In this document: piece after piece, positions 1-7,879 of the stretch | Numbering within the stretch: the stretch's first letter is position 1 | How the letters are laid out: each line of letters begins with the position of its first letter | Source of the DNA: Halomonas beimenensis | GTDB taxonomy: Bacteria; Pseudomonadota; Gammaproteobacteria; Pseudomonadales; Halomonadaceae | NCBI RefSeq assembly: GCF_002549795.1 | Contig: NZ_CP021435.1 | Coordinates: forward strand, 1,426,001 to 1,490,000 | DNA: 64,000 nucleotides | Direction of reading: 5' to 3' | The notes under the pieces: generated by a model | What the model saw: only the letters and a program-made list of their open reading frames with translations | The model's database searches: none | Told to the model about the DNA's origin: nothing | Program-made: the position numbers and the translations under genes

Positions 1-543
1 GCGCTTGGCTTCGCGCTCCAGGGCCGCCAGGACATGGCCGATCGAGGTCTCGGCCCCTGTATCACGGCTGAATTGAGCTTTCTCGAGACGATTCTTTTCG
101 CGCTGAATATCCTGATAAACCGCTTCGAGGCGCGCCACCAGGCGCTTCAGCTCACGCGTTTCTTCAGGCTCCGGTGTCCACCGCCGGTGGCTTCGGGACG
201 CGCCGAACTCTGCTAGGACACGGCTGTCTGCCTTGTCCGTCTTGTGAAGGCGACCTGCACTCTTGGCATAATGATGCGCGTGTGCGGGGTTGAGCACGTA
301 GACATTGACGCCAGCCTCATGGAGCCAATAAGCCAGGGGCTCATGGTAGATCCCCGTGGCTTCCATGTAGACATGCAACGCTTCGGGAGACTCACCGGTC
401 TGCCGGGTCAGCCAGTCCAGCAGCGCTGGATAATCCTGGTGCCGATTGGTAAAGACCTTGGTTTTGACCTTGCCCTTCTCCATATCACGAAGCCAGAGGC
501 AATCCAGTTTCTTCTTGCCGATATCGATGCCGATATGTGCCAT
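1..543 (-). CDS. IS110-family transposase, N-terminal part (runs off the left edge)
   Basis: Reading the minus strand from the ATG at 543 gives 181 residues without a stop before the window edge. The protein begins MAHIGIDIGKKKLD, with the first acidic residue of the RuvC-like DEDD domain. It continues through YMEATGIYHEPLAYWL (second acidic residue) and HKTDKADSRVLAEF, the KTDxxD signature of IS110/Piv recombinases. A charged helical stretch, RELKRLVARLEAVYQDIQ, follows. The C-terminal serine domain and the right end of the element lie outside the window. IS110 enzymes move DNA without terminal inverted repeats, guided by an RNA encoded in the element. Whether the copy is intact cannot be judged here. 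Confidence 0.9.
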   Translation of the reverse strand, partial: MAHIGIDIGKKKLDCLWLRDMEKGKVKTKVFTNRHQDYPALLDWLTRQTGESPEALHVYMEATGIYHEPLAYWLHEAGVNVYVLNPAHAHHYAKSAGRLHKTDKADSRVLAEFGASRSHRRWTPEPEETRELKRLVARLEAVYQDIQREKNRLEKAQFSRDTGAETSIGHVLAALEREAKR

Positions 544-728
544 CTCACCACTTTCCCTTGTGCGTACAGCCTCTCCTCGCCGGAAGGGGGCATTGGATAC
601 CGTTCAGGTTTGCGAGATAGAAGCCTGGGAGACCAATCTACGGAACAGGTTCGAAACCGTCAGGGTAGATCCGGGTTTCTCCCAGGCCGTGGGGGTGGTA
701 GCTAATCACTCCCCACTGGAGAGACACA
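544..728 (-). ncRNA. Candidate IS110 bridge RNA in the element's left end
   Basis: The non-coding stretch upstream of the transposase folds into a nested structure. There is a 10-bp perfect stem GCCTGGGAGA (623-632) with TCTCCCAGGC (678-687). Inside it lies a 5-bp stem ATCTA (636-640) with TAGAT (665-669), and innermost GGTT/AACC (649-652, 655-658). The two unpaired strands between stems resemble the internal guide loops of bridge RNAs. Length and position (about 180 nt, upstream of the transposase, same strand) match the IS621/IS110-group arrangement; IS1111-group elements carry it downstream. No transcript evidence is available. Confidence 0.5.
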
Positions 729-960
729 AGGGTAGGTCGCCGGGCACCAGGTGACGAAGGAAGGCATCCAGGTCGTGGCGCACGTCCGGGTCGGCGTTCT
801 CGTTGAGGGTCAGCGAGGCCGAGGTGTGCAGCAGCTGCAGGTGCAGCAGCCCGACCTCGAGGTCGGCGAGGCCGGGCAGGGCCCGGACGATCTCGTCGGT
901 GATCAGGTGAAAGCCCCGCTCCCGCGGGGCGAGGCGGATTTCCTGCTGATCCCAGGTCAT
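706..960 (-). pseudogene. yjbQ: yjbQ-type (UPF0047) gene truncated by IS110
   Basis: The reading frame begins [20 protein letters not shown] and contains [20 protein letters not shown], the signature of the YjbQ/UPF0047 family. Those proteins are about 138-140 residues and have been reported to have thiamine-phosphate synthase-like activity. Similarity ends after HLVPGD, near residue 74. The last residues (LCLSSGE and stop) are read from the IS110 end. The C-terminal half, with the conserved His/Glu residues, should lie on the other side of the element. Loss of function is very likely. Confidence 0.85.
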
Positions 961-1011
961 GGCGGGTCTCCCTTGGCGGTCAAGGCCGCCAGGATACGCG
1001 AGCCCGGACGT

Positions 1012-1962
1012 TCAGAGGTAGTCGCGCAGTTCATCCGGCCCCAGGTTGGCGCCGGTGACCACCACCACGATGTCGCCCTCCGGCGGCAGCGCGGGGCCAT
1101 GCGCGGCGAGCAGGGCGGCGATGCCCACGGCGGCGCCGGGCTCGGCCATCAGCTTGGCGTCGAAGAGCAGGTGGTGCATGGCGCGCTCGATGTCGTGCTC
1201 GTTGACCTGGGCGAGCGCGCTCACCTGGGCCCGGCACAGCGGGTAGGTGTGCTCGCCGACGATGGCCGCGGCCAGGCTCTTGGCGGCGGTGTCGAGCTTG
1301 TCGAGGTGGACCGCGCCGCCCTGGGCCCAGGCATGGGCCATGCTCGCCGCGCCCACGGGCTCCACGCCGATCACGCTCAGGGACTCGCGACGCGGCGCGG
1401 TGGCCAAGCCGATGCCCGAGATCAGCCCACCGCCGCCGATGGGGCAGAGCGCCGTCGAGGCCTCGGGAGCCTGGTCGAGCAGCTCCAGGCCGATGCTGCC
1501 CTGGCCGGCGATGATGCGCTCGTCGTCGTAGGGATGCACCAGGGTGAGTCCGCGCTCCTCCACCAGCCGGTGCATCAGTTCCCAGGCGGCGTTGATGTCG
1601 CCATGGAGGATCACCTCCGCGCCCAGGGCACGGCAGCCCGCCACCTTGTAGGCGCTGGCGTCCTCGGGCATGACGATGGTCACCGGTACCCCGTCCCGGC
1701 CGGCCGCCCAGGCCAGCGCCAGGGCGTGGTTGCCGGCGGAGACCGCCCCCAGCCCGCCGGCCAATGCCTCGGCGGAGGCGGTGAGCAGCCAGTTGAGCGC
1801 GCCCCGGGCCTTGAAGGAGCCGGTGCGCTGCAAAGATTCGAGCTTCAGCCAGACGCGCCGGCCCAGTCGATCGCTCAAGGCATGATCCGGCACCAGCGGA
1901 GTGATCGGCAGTCGCTCGTGCAACCGGTCCGCGGCCGCTTGAAGCGTGGCGTGATCGAGCAT
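1012..1962 (-). CDS. PLP-dependent threonine/serine dehydratase family protein
   Basis: A 316-residue fold-type II PLP enzyme. LQRTGSFKARGALNWL carries the Schiff-base lysine, SAGNHALALAWAA the substrate loop, and CPIGGGGLISGIG the glycine-rich phosphate-binding loop. Length matches the short catabolic dehydratases, which lack the ACT-like regulatory domain of biosynthetic IlvA. The likely reaction is deamination of threonine or serine to a 2-oxo acid; 3-hydroxyaspartate dehydratase or serine racemase belong to the same family and cannot be excluded. The ATG at 1962 is preceded by GGAGGTGCC, which decides the start. It lies 17 bp downstream of the binding-protein gene on the same strand. Confidence 0.85.
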   Translation of the reverse strand: MLDHATLQAAADRLHERLPITPLVPDHALSDRLGRRVWLKLESLQRTGSFKARGALNWLLTASAEALAGGLGAVSAGNHALALAWAAGRDGVPVTIVMPEDASAYKVAGCRALGAEVILHGDINAAWELMHRLVEERGLTLVHPYDDERIIAGQGSIGLELLDQAPEASTALCPIGGGGLISGIGLATAPRRESLSVIGVEPVGAASMAHAWAQGGAVHLDKLDTAAKSLAAAIVGEHTYPLCRAQVSALAQVNEHDIERAMHHLLFDAKLMAEPGAAVGIAALLAAHGPALPPEGDIVVVVTGANLGPDELRDYL

Positions 1963-1979
1963 GGCACCTCCCGGTAGTA

Positions 1980-3110
1980 TCAATCGGTGGTGGTCGCGTC
2001 GTCGGGAAACAGCGCCGCGCGGAAGTAGTCGCCGATGCGCTCCCGGGTCCGGGCGTACCAGGCCTCGTCCTTGGTCACCGCCCGCTCGGCGTTGAGCGGG
2101 TGGGTGGGGATGTGCAGGCGCATGTCGAGGCCGGTGTCCGCGTGGGTGGCGACCCGGCGCGCCGCGCTGTGCCGCGAGGGCCCGTAGGGAATATAGCGGG
2201 TCAGCGCCGCCTGGCGCTCGGTGGCGGTGGCGAAGCGGATGAAGGCCCGGGCCGCCTCGGGGTGGGGGGCATGACGAGGGATCGCCCAGGTTTCGTGCTC
2301 CTGGACCTGGCCGTCCCAGAGGATGGCGATGGGGGCGTCGCGGTTGACCATGGCATCGAAGAATCGGCCGTTGTAGCCGGAAGCCATCACCACCTCGCCC
2401 TGGATCAGCAGCTCCGGCGGGGCGCTGCCGGCCTCCCACCAGCGCAGGTCCTCCAGGCCGGCCAGGCGCTCCAGGGCCAGGGACAGGCCGCGGCGGGTGC
2501 TGAGCAGGCGGTAGAGCTCCTGGCGGGGCACGCCGTAGGAGAGCAGCGCCCATTCCAGGTTCACCGACGGCGTCCGCTGCAGTGCCCGGGGGCCGGGGAA
2601 GCGCCGCTGGTCGAAGAGGTCGGCGATCCGGGTCGGCCGCCGGCCGGGGAAGGCATCGGTGCGATAGGCCACCACGGTGGCGAACACCGAGTGGGTCAGG
2701 CTGCAGGGGCCGAAGGCCTCGTCGATGAAATCCTCCTCGGCCGGGGTGCCGTCCGGGGCCGGCGCGGCGATGTCGGCCGGGAGCGGCTCGAGCAGCCCCT
2801 CGTCGCAGGCCGCCATGGCCTGGCTGCGGGTCATGTCCAGGACGTCCCAGGGCGGGTCCCGCTCGGCCACGGCGGCGCGAAGGGCCGAGAGCCCCCCGTC
2901 GTAGCGCGCGACCCGCACGGGGATGCCGGTGGCCTCGGTGAAGGGGGCGAAGAGGGCTCGCGCCTGGGCGCGCTCGTAGGCGCCGCCCCAGCTCAGCACC
3001 GTGAGCGGCTCCACCACCGGCTCGGATCGAGTCGCGCCGGGCCCCGCCGACCCGAGGGCCAGGCCCAGGATCAGGACCAGCCGGCCCAGCCCACGCTTAC
3101 CCCGTGCCAT
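1980..3110 (-). CDS. PotD-like extracellular solute-binding protein
   Basis: 376 residues with an N-terminal signal sequence (RLVLILGLALGSAG, about residues 10-23) and a PotD/spermidine-type binding fold starting PLTVLSWGGAYERAQ. Later segments (DVLDMTRSQAMAACDEGLLEP, VVMASGYNGRFFDAM, HETWAIPRHAPHPEAARAFI) fit periplasmic binding proteins of polyamine/iron ABC importers. No permease or ATPase gene is adjacent, so the partner complex is unknown. The ATG at 3110 has GGAGGAAC just upstream. The gene overlaps the end of the ClC gene by 14 bp, suggesting translational coupling, although a functional link with a chloride channel is not obvious. Substrate is unknown. Confidence 0.8.
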   Translation of the reverse strand: MARGKRGLGRLVLILGLALGSAGPGATRSEPVVEPLTVLSWGGAYERAQARALFAPFTEATGIPVRVARYDGGLSALRAAVAERDPPWDVLDMTRSQAMAACDEGLLEPLPADIAAPAPDGTPAEEDFIDEAFGPCSLTHSVFATVVAYRTDAFPGRRPTRIADLFDQRRFPGPRALQRTPSVNLEWALLSYGVPRQELYRLLSTRRGLSLALERLAGLEDLRWWEAGSAPPELLIQGEVVMASGYNGRFFDAMVNRDAPIAILWDGQVQEHETWAIPRHAPHPEAARAFIRFATATERQAALTRYIPYGPSRHSAARRVATHADTGLDMRLHIPTHPLNAERAVTKDEAWYARTRERIGDYFRAALFPDDATTTD

Positions 3111-4851
3111 GTTCCTCCCGCCTGAGCTCGTCGCTGTAGCGCAGGAAGGCCTGGGCGATGGTTGCCTCGAACACCACGCCCAGGAAGACGTCGTCCTCGT
3201 CCACCACGGCGATGGCCTCGCCGGTGACCTCCTGCAGATGGCGCATGGCCTCCCAGACCGAGGCGTCGGGCCCCAGCACCGGGCGCGGCGTGCGCGGGCA
3301 ACCGGACACCGGGTGGTCGCCCCGGCCCTCCTCGCGCATCACCTCCAGGTCGGCGAGGGTCACGCTGGCCCGGTAGCGACCGGTGGCGTCGACCACGTAG
3401 GCCTCGCCGTGGCCCGCGCCGCCGGGGGTGACCACGGCCTCGTCCACCGGCGTCTCGGGGCGCAGGGTCACGCCCTCCCGGCTCATCAGGTCCGCCAGCC
3501 GGGCGTCCTCGAGCACCGCCCGACCCCGGCCCGAGGAAAGATCCAGGCCCCGGCCGGCGAGCTGGATGTCGAACAGCGAACGGCCGAACAGCTGGGCGGC
3601 GATGGGGCTCGCCAGGGTGACGCTGGCCAGGGCGGCGGTGGTCAGGGCGTAGCTGCCGGTGAGCTCGAAGACGATCAGCAGGCTGGTCAGGGGGGCGCCG
3701 ATCACCGGCGCTGTCACCGCCACCATGCCGCAGATGGCGTAGAAGACGAAGGTGTCCTGGGCGCCGGTGAGCGTGGCCACCAGGGTCCCGCACAGGGCGC
3801 CGAACAGGGTGCCGATCACCAGCGCCGGGCTGAACACCCCGCCGCCGAAGCCCATGCCCAGGCACAGCGCCGTGGCGGCGAGCTTGAGCGCCAGCACCAC
3901 CACCAGCTCGACGCTGCCGAAGGCCCCGGCGATGGTGGCGAAGCGCAGGGTCTCCTGGCCCATGCCCAGGATGTCGGGTACCCAGAGGGCGACCACGCCG
4001 AGCGTCGCCCCGGCCAGCGCCGGGCGCCAGGGGGCGGCCACCGGCAGCCGTCTGGCCAGCCGGCCCACGCCCAGGATGGCGCGCATGTAGGCCCCGGCGA
4101 CCAGGGCGCCGACCCCGCCGATGGCCAGGAAGGCGGCGAATTCCCAGGGGCGGGGCAGGGCGGGGTCGGCCACGTGGAAGAGCGCCCCCCGGGCCAGGAC
4201 GTTGGTTGCGATCACATGGCCCACCAGGGCGGCGGCGGCCACCGGGGCGAAGGCGCGCAGGGCGTAGTGGCGCAGCACCACCTCGTGGGCGAAGACGATG
4301 CCCGCCAGGGGGGCGTTGAAGGCGGTGGCGATCGCCGCGGAGACGCCGCAGGCGATGGTGATGTTGTCCTCGGAGCGCCCCAGCCGCAGCAGCCGGGCCC
4401 CCGCCGACCCCAGGCTCGCCCCCATGTGCACCAGGGGGCCGTACTGGCCCACCGAGGCGCCGGCACCCAGCGATACCAGGCCGGAGAGCGCCGAGAGCGC
4501 CCCGGCCTTGGGCGGCAGGCGGCCGCGGCGGGTCTGGACGGCGGCGATGACGTCGGCGGGGGTATGGGGGCGGCGCTCGGGGATGGCACGGTGCAGCTGG
4601 CCCACCACCAGGCCGCCGGCGGCCGGCACCAGCACCGTGGCCACCGCCAGCCATTCCGGGTGGGCGAACATCATGCGCCCCCGCGGCGAGACCAGCAGCA
4701 GGTCGTTGAGCCACAGCACGGCGGCGACGAAGGTCACGGCGGCCAGCGCCGCCAGGCCGCCGATCACCGCGCCCAGTACCACCAGCCCCAGGAAGCGCAC
4801 CACGCCCCGGGCCCCGTGGTGGCTCGGGTCTCCCGCATCCGCTCGAGTCAT
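3097..4851 (-). CDS. ClC-family chloride channel/antiporter with C-terminal CBS pair
   Basis: About 584 residues, many hydrophobic segments. GASVGQYGPLVHMGAS matches the ClC motif around the selectivity filter (here with Gln-Tyr-Gly in place of the usual Arg-Glu-Gly), and LGMGFGGGVFSPALVIG matches the GxFxP motif. The tail, from about residue 450, contains two CBS-like units (DLMSREGVTLRPETPVDEA and VWEAMRHLQEVTGEAIAVVDEDD). The gating glutamate of antiporters (GREGP) appears replaced by Gln (GQYGP), which by family knowledge would favour channel behaviour; this needs an alignment. ATG 4851 is chosen; a TTG six bases upstream is possible, and no strong ribosome site is visible for either. Confidence 0.88.
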   Translation of the reverse strand: MTRADAGDPSHHGARGVVRFLGLVVLGAVIGGLAALAAVTFVAAVLWLNDLLLVSPRGRMMFAHPEWLAVATVLVPAAGGLVVGQLHRAIPERRPHTPADVIAAVQTRRGRLPPKAGALSALSGLVSLGAGASVGQYGPLVHMGASLGSAGARLLRLGRSEDNITIACGVSAAIATAFNAPLAGIVFAHEVVLRHYALRAFAPVAAAALVGHVIATNVLARGALFHVADPALPRPWEFAAFLAIGGVGALVAGAYMRAILGVGRLARRLPVAAPWRPALAGATLGVVALWVPDILGMGQETLRFATIAGAFGSVELVVVLALKLAATALCLGMGFGGGVFSPALVIGTLFGALCGTLVATLTGAQDTFVFYAICGMVAVTAPVIGAPLTSLLIVFELTGSYALTTAALASVTLASPIAAQLFGRSLFDIQLAGRGLDLSSGRGRAVLEDARLADLMSREGVTLRPETPVDEAVVTPGGAGHGEAYVVDATGRYRASVTLADLEVMREEGRGDHPVSGCPRTPRPVLGPDASVWEAMRHLQEVTGEAIAVVDEDDVFLGVVFEATIAQAFLRYSDELRREEHGTG

Positions 4852-4904
4852 GCTCAAGGTGTAGGTGGGGCGACGGGCGGCTGCAAGGATTAGCGGGACA
4901 TGAT

Positions 4905-4972
4905 CAGGGTTATCGCAGTTGGATCTGTCGACGGATCAGCCCCGAGCGATACCGCTAACTGCGATAGCCCTG
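4905..4972. repeat. 16-bp imperfect inverted repeat between amt and the ClC gene
   Basis: CAGGGTTATCGCAGTT (4905-4920) pairs with AACTGCGATAGCCCTG (4957-4972) at 15 of 16 positions, the exception being a G-T wobble. The 36-nt interior contains a smaller GATC-centred dyad. It sits downstream of amt and upstream of the ClC gene (both minus strand). It may terminate or attenuate amt transcription, although there is no run of T after it on the minus strand. Confidence 0.6.
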
Positions 4973-4998
4973 GGGGCACGATGGGCCCCGCGGGGCGT

Positions 4999-6207
4999 TC
5001 AGTCCAGGGAGGTGGCACCGATGCGATGGATGCTGAGGTCGGCGCCGTTGAACTCGTCCTCCTCGCTGAGGCGCAGGCCGGAGACCTTGGCCACCAGGCC
5101 GTAGACCACCAGGGCGCCGATGACCGCGACCGCCACGCCGGCCAGGGAGCCGACGAGCTGGGCCATCAGGCTGACGCCGCCCAGGCCGCCCAGCCCTTGC
5201 TGGCCGAAGATGCCCGCGGCGATGCCGCCCCAGACCCCGCATACGCCGTGCAGCGGCCAGACGCCCAGGACGTCGTCGAGGCGCTCGATGCGCTCCTGGG
5301 CCCACTCGAAGAGGAACACGAACAGCGCCCCGGCCACGCCGCCGGTGATCAGCGCACCGACGGGGTGCATCAGGTCAGAGCCGGCACACACGGCCACCAA
5401 TCCGGCCAGCGGCCCGTTGTGGATGAAGCCCGGGTCCTTGCGGCCCAGCACCATGGACACCAGGATGCCGCCGGCCATGGCCATCAGGCTGTTCACCGCC
5501 ACCAGGCCGCTGATGGCGTCCAGGGTCTGGGCGGACATGACGTTGAAGCCGAACCAGCCGATGGTCAGGATCCAGGCCCCCAGCGACAGGAAGGGAATGT
5601 TGGAGGGCGCGAAGGCGACCACCTTGCCGCCGCGGTAGCGGCCGTTGCGGGCGCCCAGCAGCAGCAGGGCCACCAGCGCCACCCAGCCGCCGAAGGCATG
5701 CACCACCACGGAGCCGGCGAAGTCATGGAAGCCGGCGCCGAAGGTGGCGGCCAGCCAGGCCTGCAGGCCGTAGTTGCCGTTCCAGACGATGCCCTCGAAG
5801 AACGGATAGACCAGGCCGACGATGGCCCCGGCGGCGATCAGCATGGGATAGAAGCGGGCCCGCTCGGCGATGCCCCCGGAGACGATGGCGGGGATGGCGG
5901 CGGCGAAGGTCATCAGGAAGAAGAACTTCACCAGGTCATAGCCATGGCCGGCGGTCAGCTCGCCGGCGCCCTGCAGGAAGTGGGTGTCGTAGGCGATGAA
6001 GTAGCCGACGAAGAAGTAGACCACGGCGGAGACGCCGAAGTCCGTCATGATCTTGACCAGAGCGTTGACCTGGTTCTTGTGGCGCACCGTGCCCACCTCG
6101 AGGAAGGCGAAGCCGGCGTGCATGGCCAGCACCATGATGGCGCCGAGCAGGATGAAGAGCGTGTTGGCGCTCTCGGTCAGGGTCTGGACGGCACTGGGGA
6201 TATCCAC
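4999..6207 (-). CDS. amt: Ammonium transporter (Amt family)
   Basis: 402 residues with about eleven hydrophobic segments. Family motifs include MVLAMHAGFAFLEVGTVRHKN (TM1-2), DFAGSVVVHAFGGWVALVAL (conserved pore His) and GPLAGLVAVCAGSDLMHPVGAL. It moves ammonium/ammonia across the inner membrane. There is no signal-peptide extension of the E. coli AmtB kind, and no glnK (PII) gene lies next to it, unlike most amt loci. The start is GTG at 6207, with AGGAGAG nine to ten bases upstream. Upstream lie a sigma-54 promoter and two NtrC sites, so nitrogen-limitation control is likely. Confidence 0.93.
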   Translation of the reverse strand: MDIPSAVQTLTESANTLFILLGAIMVLAMHAGFAFLEVGTVRHKNQVNALVKIMTDFGVSAVVYFFVGYFIAYDTHFLQGAGELTAGHGYDLVKFFFLMTFAAAIPAIVSGGIAERARFYPMLIAAGAIVGLVYPFFEGIVWNGNYGLQAWLAATFGAGFHDFAGSVVVHAFGGWVALVALLLLGARNGRYRGGKVVAFAPSNIPFLSLGAWILTIGWFGFNVMSAQTLDAISGLVAVNSLMAMAGGILVSMVLGRKDPGFIHNGPLAGLVAVCAGSDLMHPVGALITGGVAGALFVFLFEWAQERIERLDDVLGVWPLHGVCGVWGGIAAGIFGQQGLGGLGGVSLMAQLVGSLAGVAVAVIGALVVYGLVAKVSGLRLSEEDEFNGADLSIHRIGATSLD

Positions 6208-6258
6208 GGGAATGATCTCTCCTGATGCATGAAGGGATGGTGAAGTTCACCGGAGAGA

Positions 6259-6274
6259 TGCAAGTCGTGTTCCA
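6259..6274 (-). promoter_or_regulatory. Sigma-54 (-24/-12) promoter of amt
   Basis: On the minus strand the sequence is TGGAACACGACTTGCA. The invariant GG and GC are exactly 10 nt apart and TTGCA matches the -12 element. The -24 half deviates from TGGCACG at two or three positions. It lies about 52 bp upstream of the amt start codon, on the correct strand, with NtrC-like sites further upstream. Confidence 0.7.
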
Positions 6275-6310
6275 TCCTGGCGCAATAAGCGCCAGGACAG
6301 CGCTTTCCCG

Positions 6311-6326
6311 GCACCGAAGTGGAGCG
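6311..6326. promoter_or_regulatory. NtrC-type enhancer site, promoter-proximal
   Basis: GCACCGAAGTGGAGCG is a one-sided match to the NtrC dyad (TGCACCA-N3-TGGTGCA): the left half GCACC and TGG are kept, the last part is degenerate. It is centred about 50 bp upstream of the sigma-54 element and 40 bp from the stronger site, near an integral number of helical turns. Confidence 0.55.
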
Positions 6327-6349
6327 GTGGGTCATTGTTATCGCGAACA

Positions 6350-6366
6350 TGCACCGAAGTGGTGCT
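6350..6366. promoter_or_regulatory. NtrC-type enhancer site, distal and stronger
   Basis: TGCACCGAAGTGGTGCT is a near-perfect NtrC dyad: TGCACC and GGTGC(T) arms around GAAGT. It lies about 85 bp upstream of the -24/-12 element of amt, a typical enhancer distance. It also lies about 40 bp from the end of the MocR gene, which reads toward it. Confidence 0.7.
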
Positions 6367-6405
6367 GTTATGGTTCGCCATGCACCCTCGGAGTGAATCA
6401 CGCCG

Positions 6406-7800
6406 TCATAGCGTCTGCCAGGGCGAGGAAGGGGGCTCGGACAGCACCTCGTCGACGATCGCCAGCGCCCGTTCCAGGGCCTCGCGATCTTCCGGCGGCC
6501 CCAGGCAGAGGCGAATGGCCTGGGGAGCCGGCTCGCTGCCCACGCAGAAGGGCTCCGGGGTCGATACCTTCAGGCCGCGTCGGGCGAGCAGCGCCTGGAC
6601 CTCGCTGCTGCGCCGTCCGGCGGGCAGCGGCAGCCAGATCAGCGACGAGCCCTCGCCGCTCTGCGCCCCGAAGGCCGCCAGGCGTTCCAGGGCCCGGGCG
6701 CGGCGTGCGGCGATCTCCTCCACCTGCCAGGCCAGCAGCTCGCGGCTGGCCGGATCCTCCATCCAGCGACAGGCCGCCTCCACCATTAGTGGCGGCGCCA
6801 TCCAGCTCTGGGAGCGCAGCGCCGAGCACAGGCGTTCCTGTAGACGCTCCGGCGCGGTGAGGGTGCCGATGCGCAGCCCGCCGGCCAGCACCTTGGAGGT
6901 GCTGAAGAGGTGCAGGGTACGCTCCGGGGCCAGCTCGACCAGCGGCGTGCCTCGCCGCTCCCGGGGCAGGTACTGCACGGCGTCCTCCACCAGCCAGATG
7001 TCGTGCTCCCGGGCCAGGGCCGCCAGGCGCTCCCGGCGGGCCTCGGAGAGTCGCGCGCCGGTGGGGTTGTTCAGGTCCGGCGTCAGGTAGAGCACCCGGG
7101 GCGGATGGCGGGCACACAGGCGCGCCAGGGCATCGACGTCCAGCCCCGCCTCGTCCATCGGCACCGCCGCCAGGCGCAGGTGGGCCTGCTGGGCGGCGCA
7201 GATGAAGCCGGGATAGGTGAGGGCATCCCCGGCCACCAGCTCGCCCGGCTGGGCCAGGGTGCGCAGCGCCAGGTGGATGCCGTGCTGACCGCCCTGGGTG
7301 ATCAGCAGGCGGTCGGGATCGTCGGGCAGGCCGAGCTCGCCCTGCCAGGCGGCGATGCGCGCCCGCTGGGCCGGCGTGCCCGCCTCCGGCTGGTAGTCGG
7401 TGGCGGCCTGGAGGGCCAGGGGGGACTCGGCGATCGTCCGCAGCGCCCGCTGCAGGCCCTGGGGGCGCAGGGGGTGGGGCGGAGGCAGCGCCATGCTCAT
7501 GTCGATGACGCCGTCCTCCACCGGCACGCCGGCGCGGAAGACGGTGGCGTCCTCGTCCTCCGGCAGGCGCACGTAGGTGCCGCTGCCCACCCGGGACTCC
7601 ACCCAGCCCTGGCGCTGGGCCTCGGTGTAGGCGCGGGTGATGGTCCCCACGGTGACGCCCAGGCGATCGGCGAGTTGGCGCTGGGGCGGCAGCTTCTCGC
7701 CCGGGGCCAGCTCGCCGCGGCGGATGGCCTCGGCCATGTGCTCGGCGATGCGGCGGTAGCGCGGTCCGCCTTCGGGGAGGTCGGGAGTCCAGATTGTCAT
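6406..7800 (-). CDS. MocR/PdxR-type regulator (GntR wHTH plus aminotransferase domain)
   Basis: 464 residues. Residues 1-75 form a GntR winged helix (RYRRIAEHMAEAIRRGELAP, LADRLGVTVGTITRAYTEA). The rest is a fold-type I aminotransferase-like domain with DLNNPTGARLSE and the PLP-lysine segment STSKVLAGGLRIG. Proteins of this kind bind PLP or an amino compound and usually regulate a divergent gene. Here the divergent gene is a LysE-type exporter 98 bp away, so control of amino-acid export is plausible. ATG 7800 is chosen because the GntR domain starts directly after it; an in-frame extension to 7878 would overlap the shared promoter region. Confidence 0.88.
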   Translation of the reverse strand: MTIWTPDLPEGGPRYRRIAEHMAEAIRRGELAPGEKLPPQRQLADRLGVTVGTITRAYTEAQRQGWVESRVGSGTYVRLPEDEDATVFRAGVPVEDGVIDMSMALPPPHPLRPQGLQRALRTIAESPLALQAATDYQPEAGTPAQRARIAAWQGELGLPDDPDRLLITQGGQHGIHLALRTLAQPGELVAGDALTYPGFICAAQQAHLRLAAVPMDEAGLDVDALARLCARHPPRVLYLTPDLNNPTGARLSEARRERLAALAREHDIWLVEDAVQYLPRERRGTPLVELAPERTLHLFSTSKVLAGGLRIGTLTAPERLQERLCSALRSQSWMAPPLMVEAACRWMEDPASRELLAWQVEEIAARRARALERLAAFGAQSGEGSSLIWLPLPAGRRSSEVQALLARRGLKVSTPEPFCVGSEPAPQAIRLCLGPPEDREALERALAIVDEVLSEPPSSPWQTL

Positions 7801-7810
7801 GGTGACAATA
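7794..7810. promoter_or_regulatory. Dyad over the MocR start codon
   Basis: ATTGTCATGGTGACAAT is a perfect 7-bp-arm inverted repeat with a 3-nt centre. It includes the MocR start codon and could be an autoregulatory operator. Its arms resemble those of the second dyad at 7880-7895. Confidence 0.45.
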
Positions 7811-7816
7811 AAACCT

Positions 7817-7844
7817 TTGACGCCGTATTTGTGCTCATTATGCT
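7817..7844 (+). promoter_or_regulatory. Sigma-70-like promoter for the LysE gene
   Basis: TTGACG (7817-7822) and TATGCT (7839-7844) are separated by 16 bp. Transcription would start near 7851, leaving a leader of about 48 nt before the LysE start codon. The match is moderate and rests on position between divergent genes. Confidence 0.4.
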
Positions 7845-7879
7845 CAGAAAAGCCGGCCAATTGAAACCATATTGACAAA

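Larger units (their letters stand above)
1..730 (-). mobile_element. IS110-family insertion element, left end with transposase start
   Basis: The transposase gene (1-543, minus) is preceded by about 185 bp of non-coding DNA that abuts a broken yjbQ reading frame. The boundary is placed near 728-735, because YjbQ similarity stops after its HLVPGD segment (about 740). The right end is outside the window. No terminal inverted repeat is expected for this family and none is seen. Confidence 0.75.

Noticed and set aside
751..1977. Long plus-strand frame over the dehydratase gene
   Set aside because: It is Gly/Arg/Gln/His-rich without family motifs and lies antisense to a clear dehydratase gene with a ribosome site.
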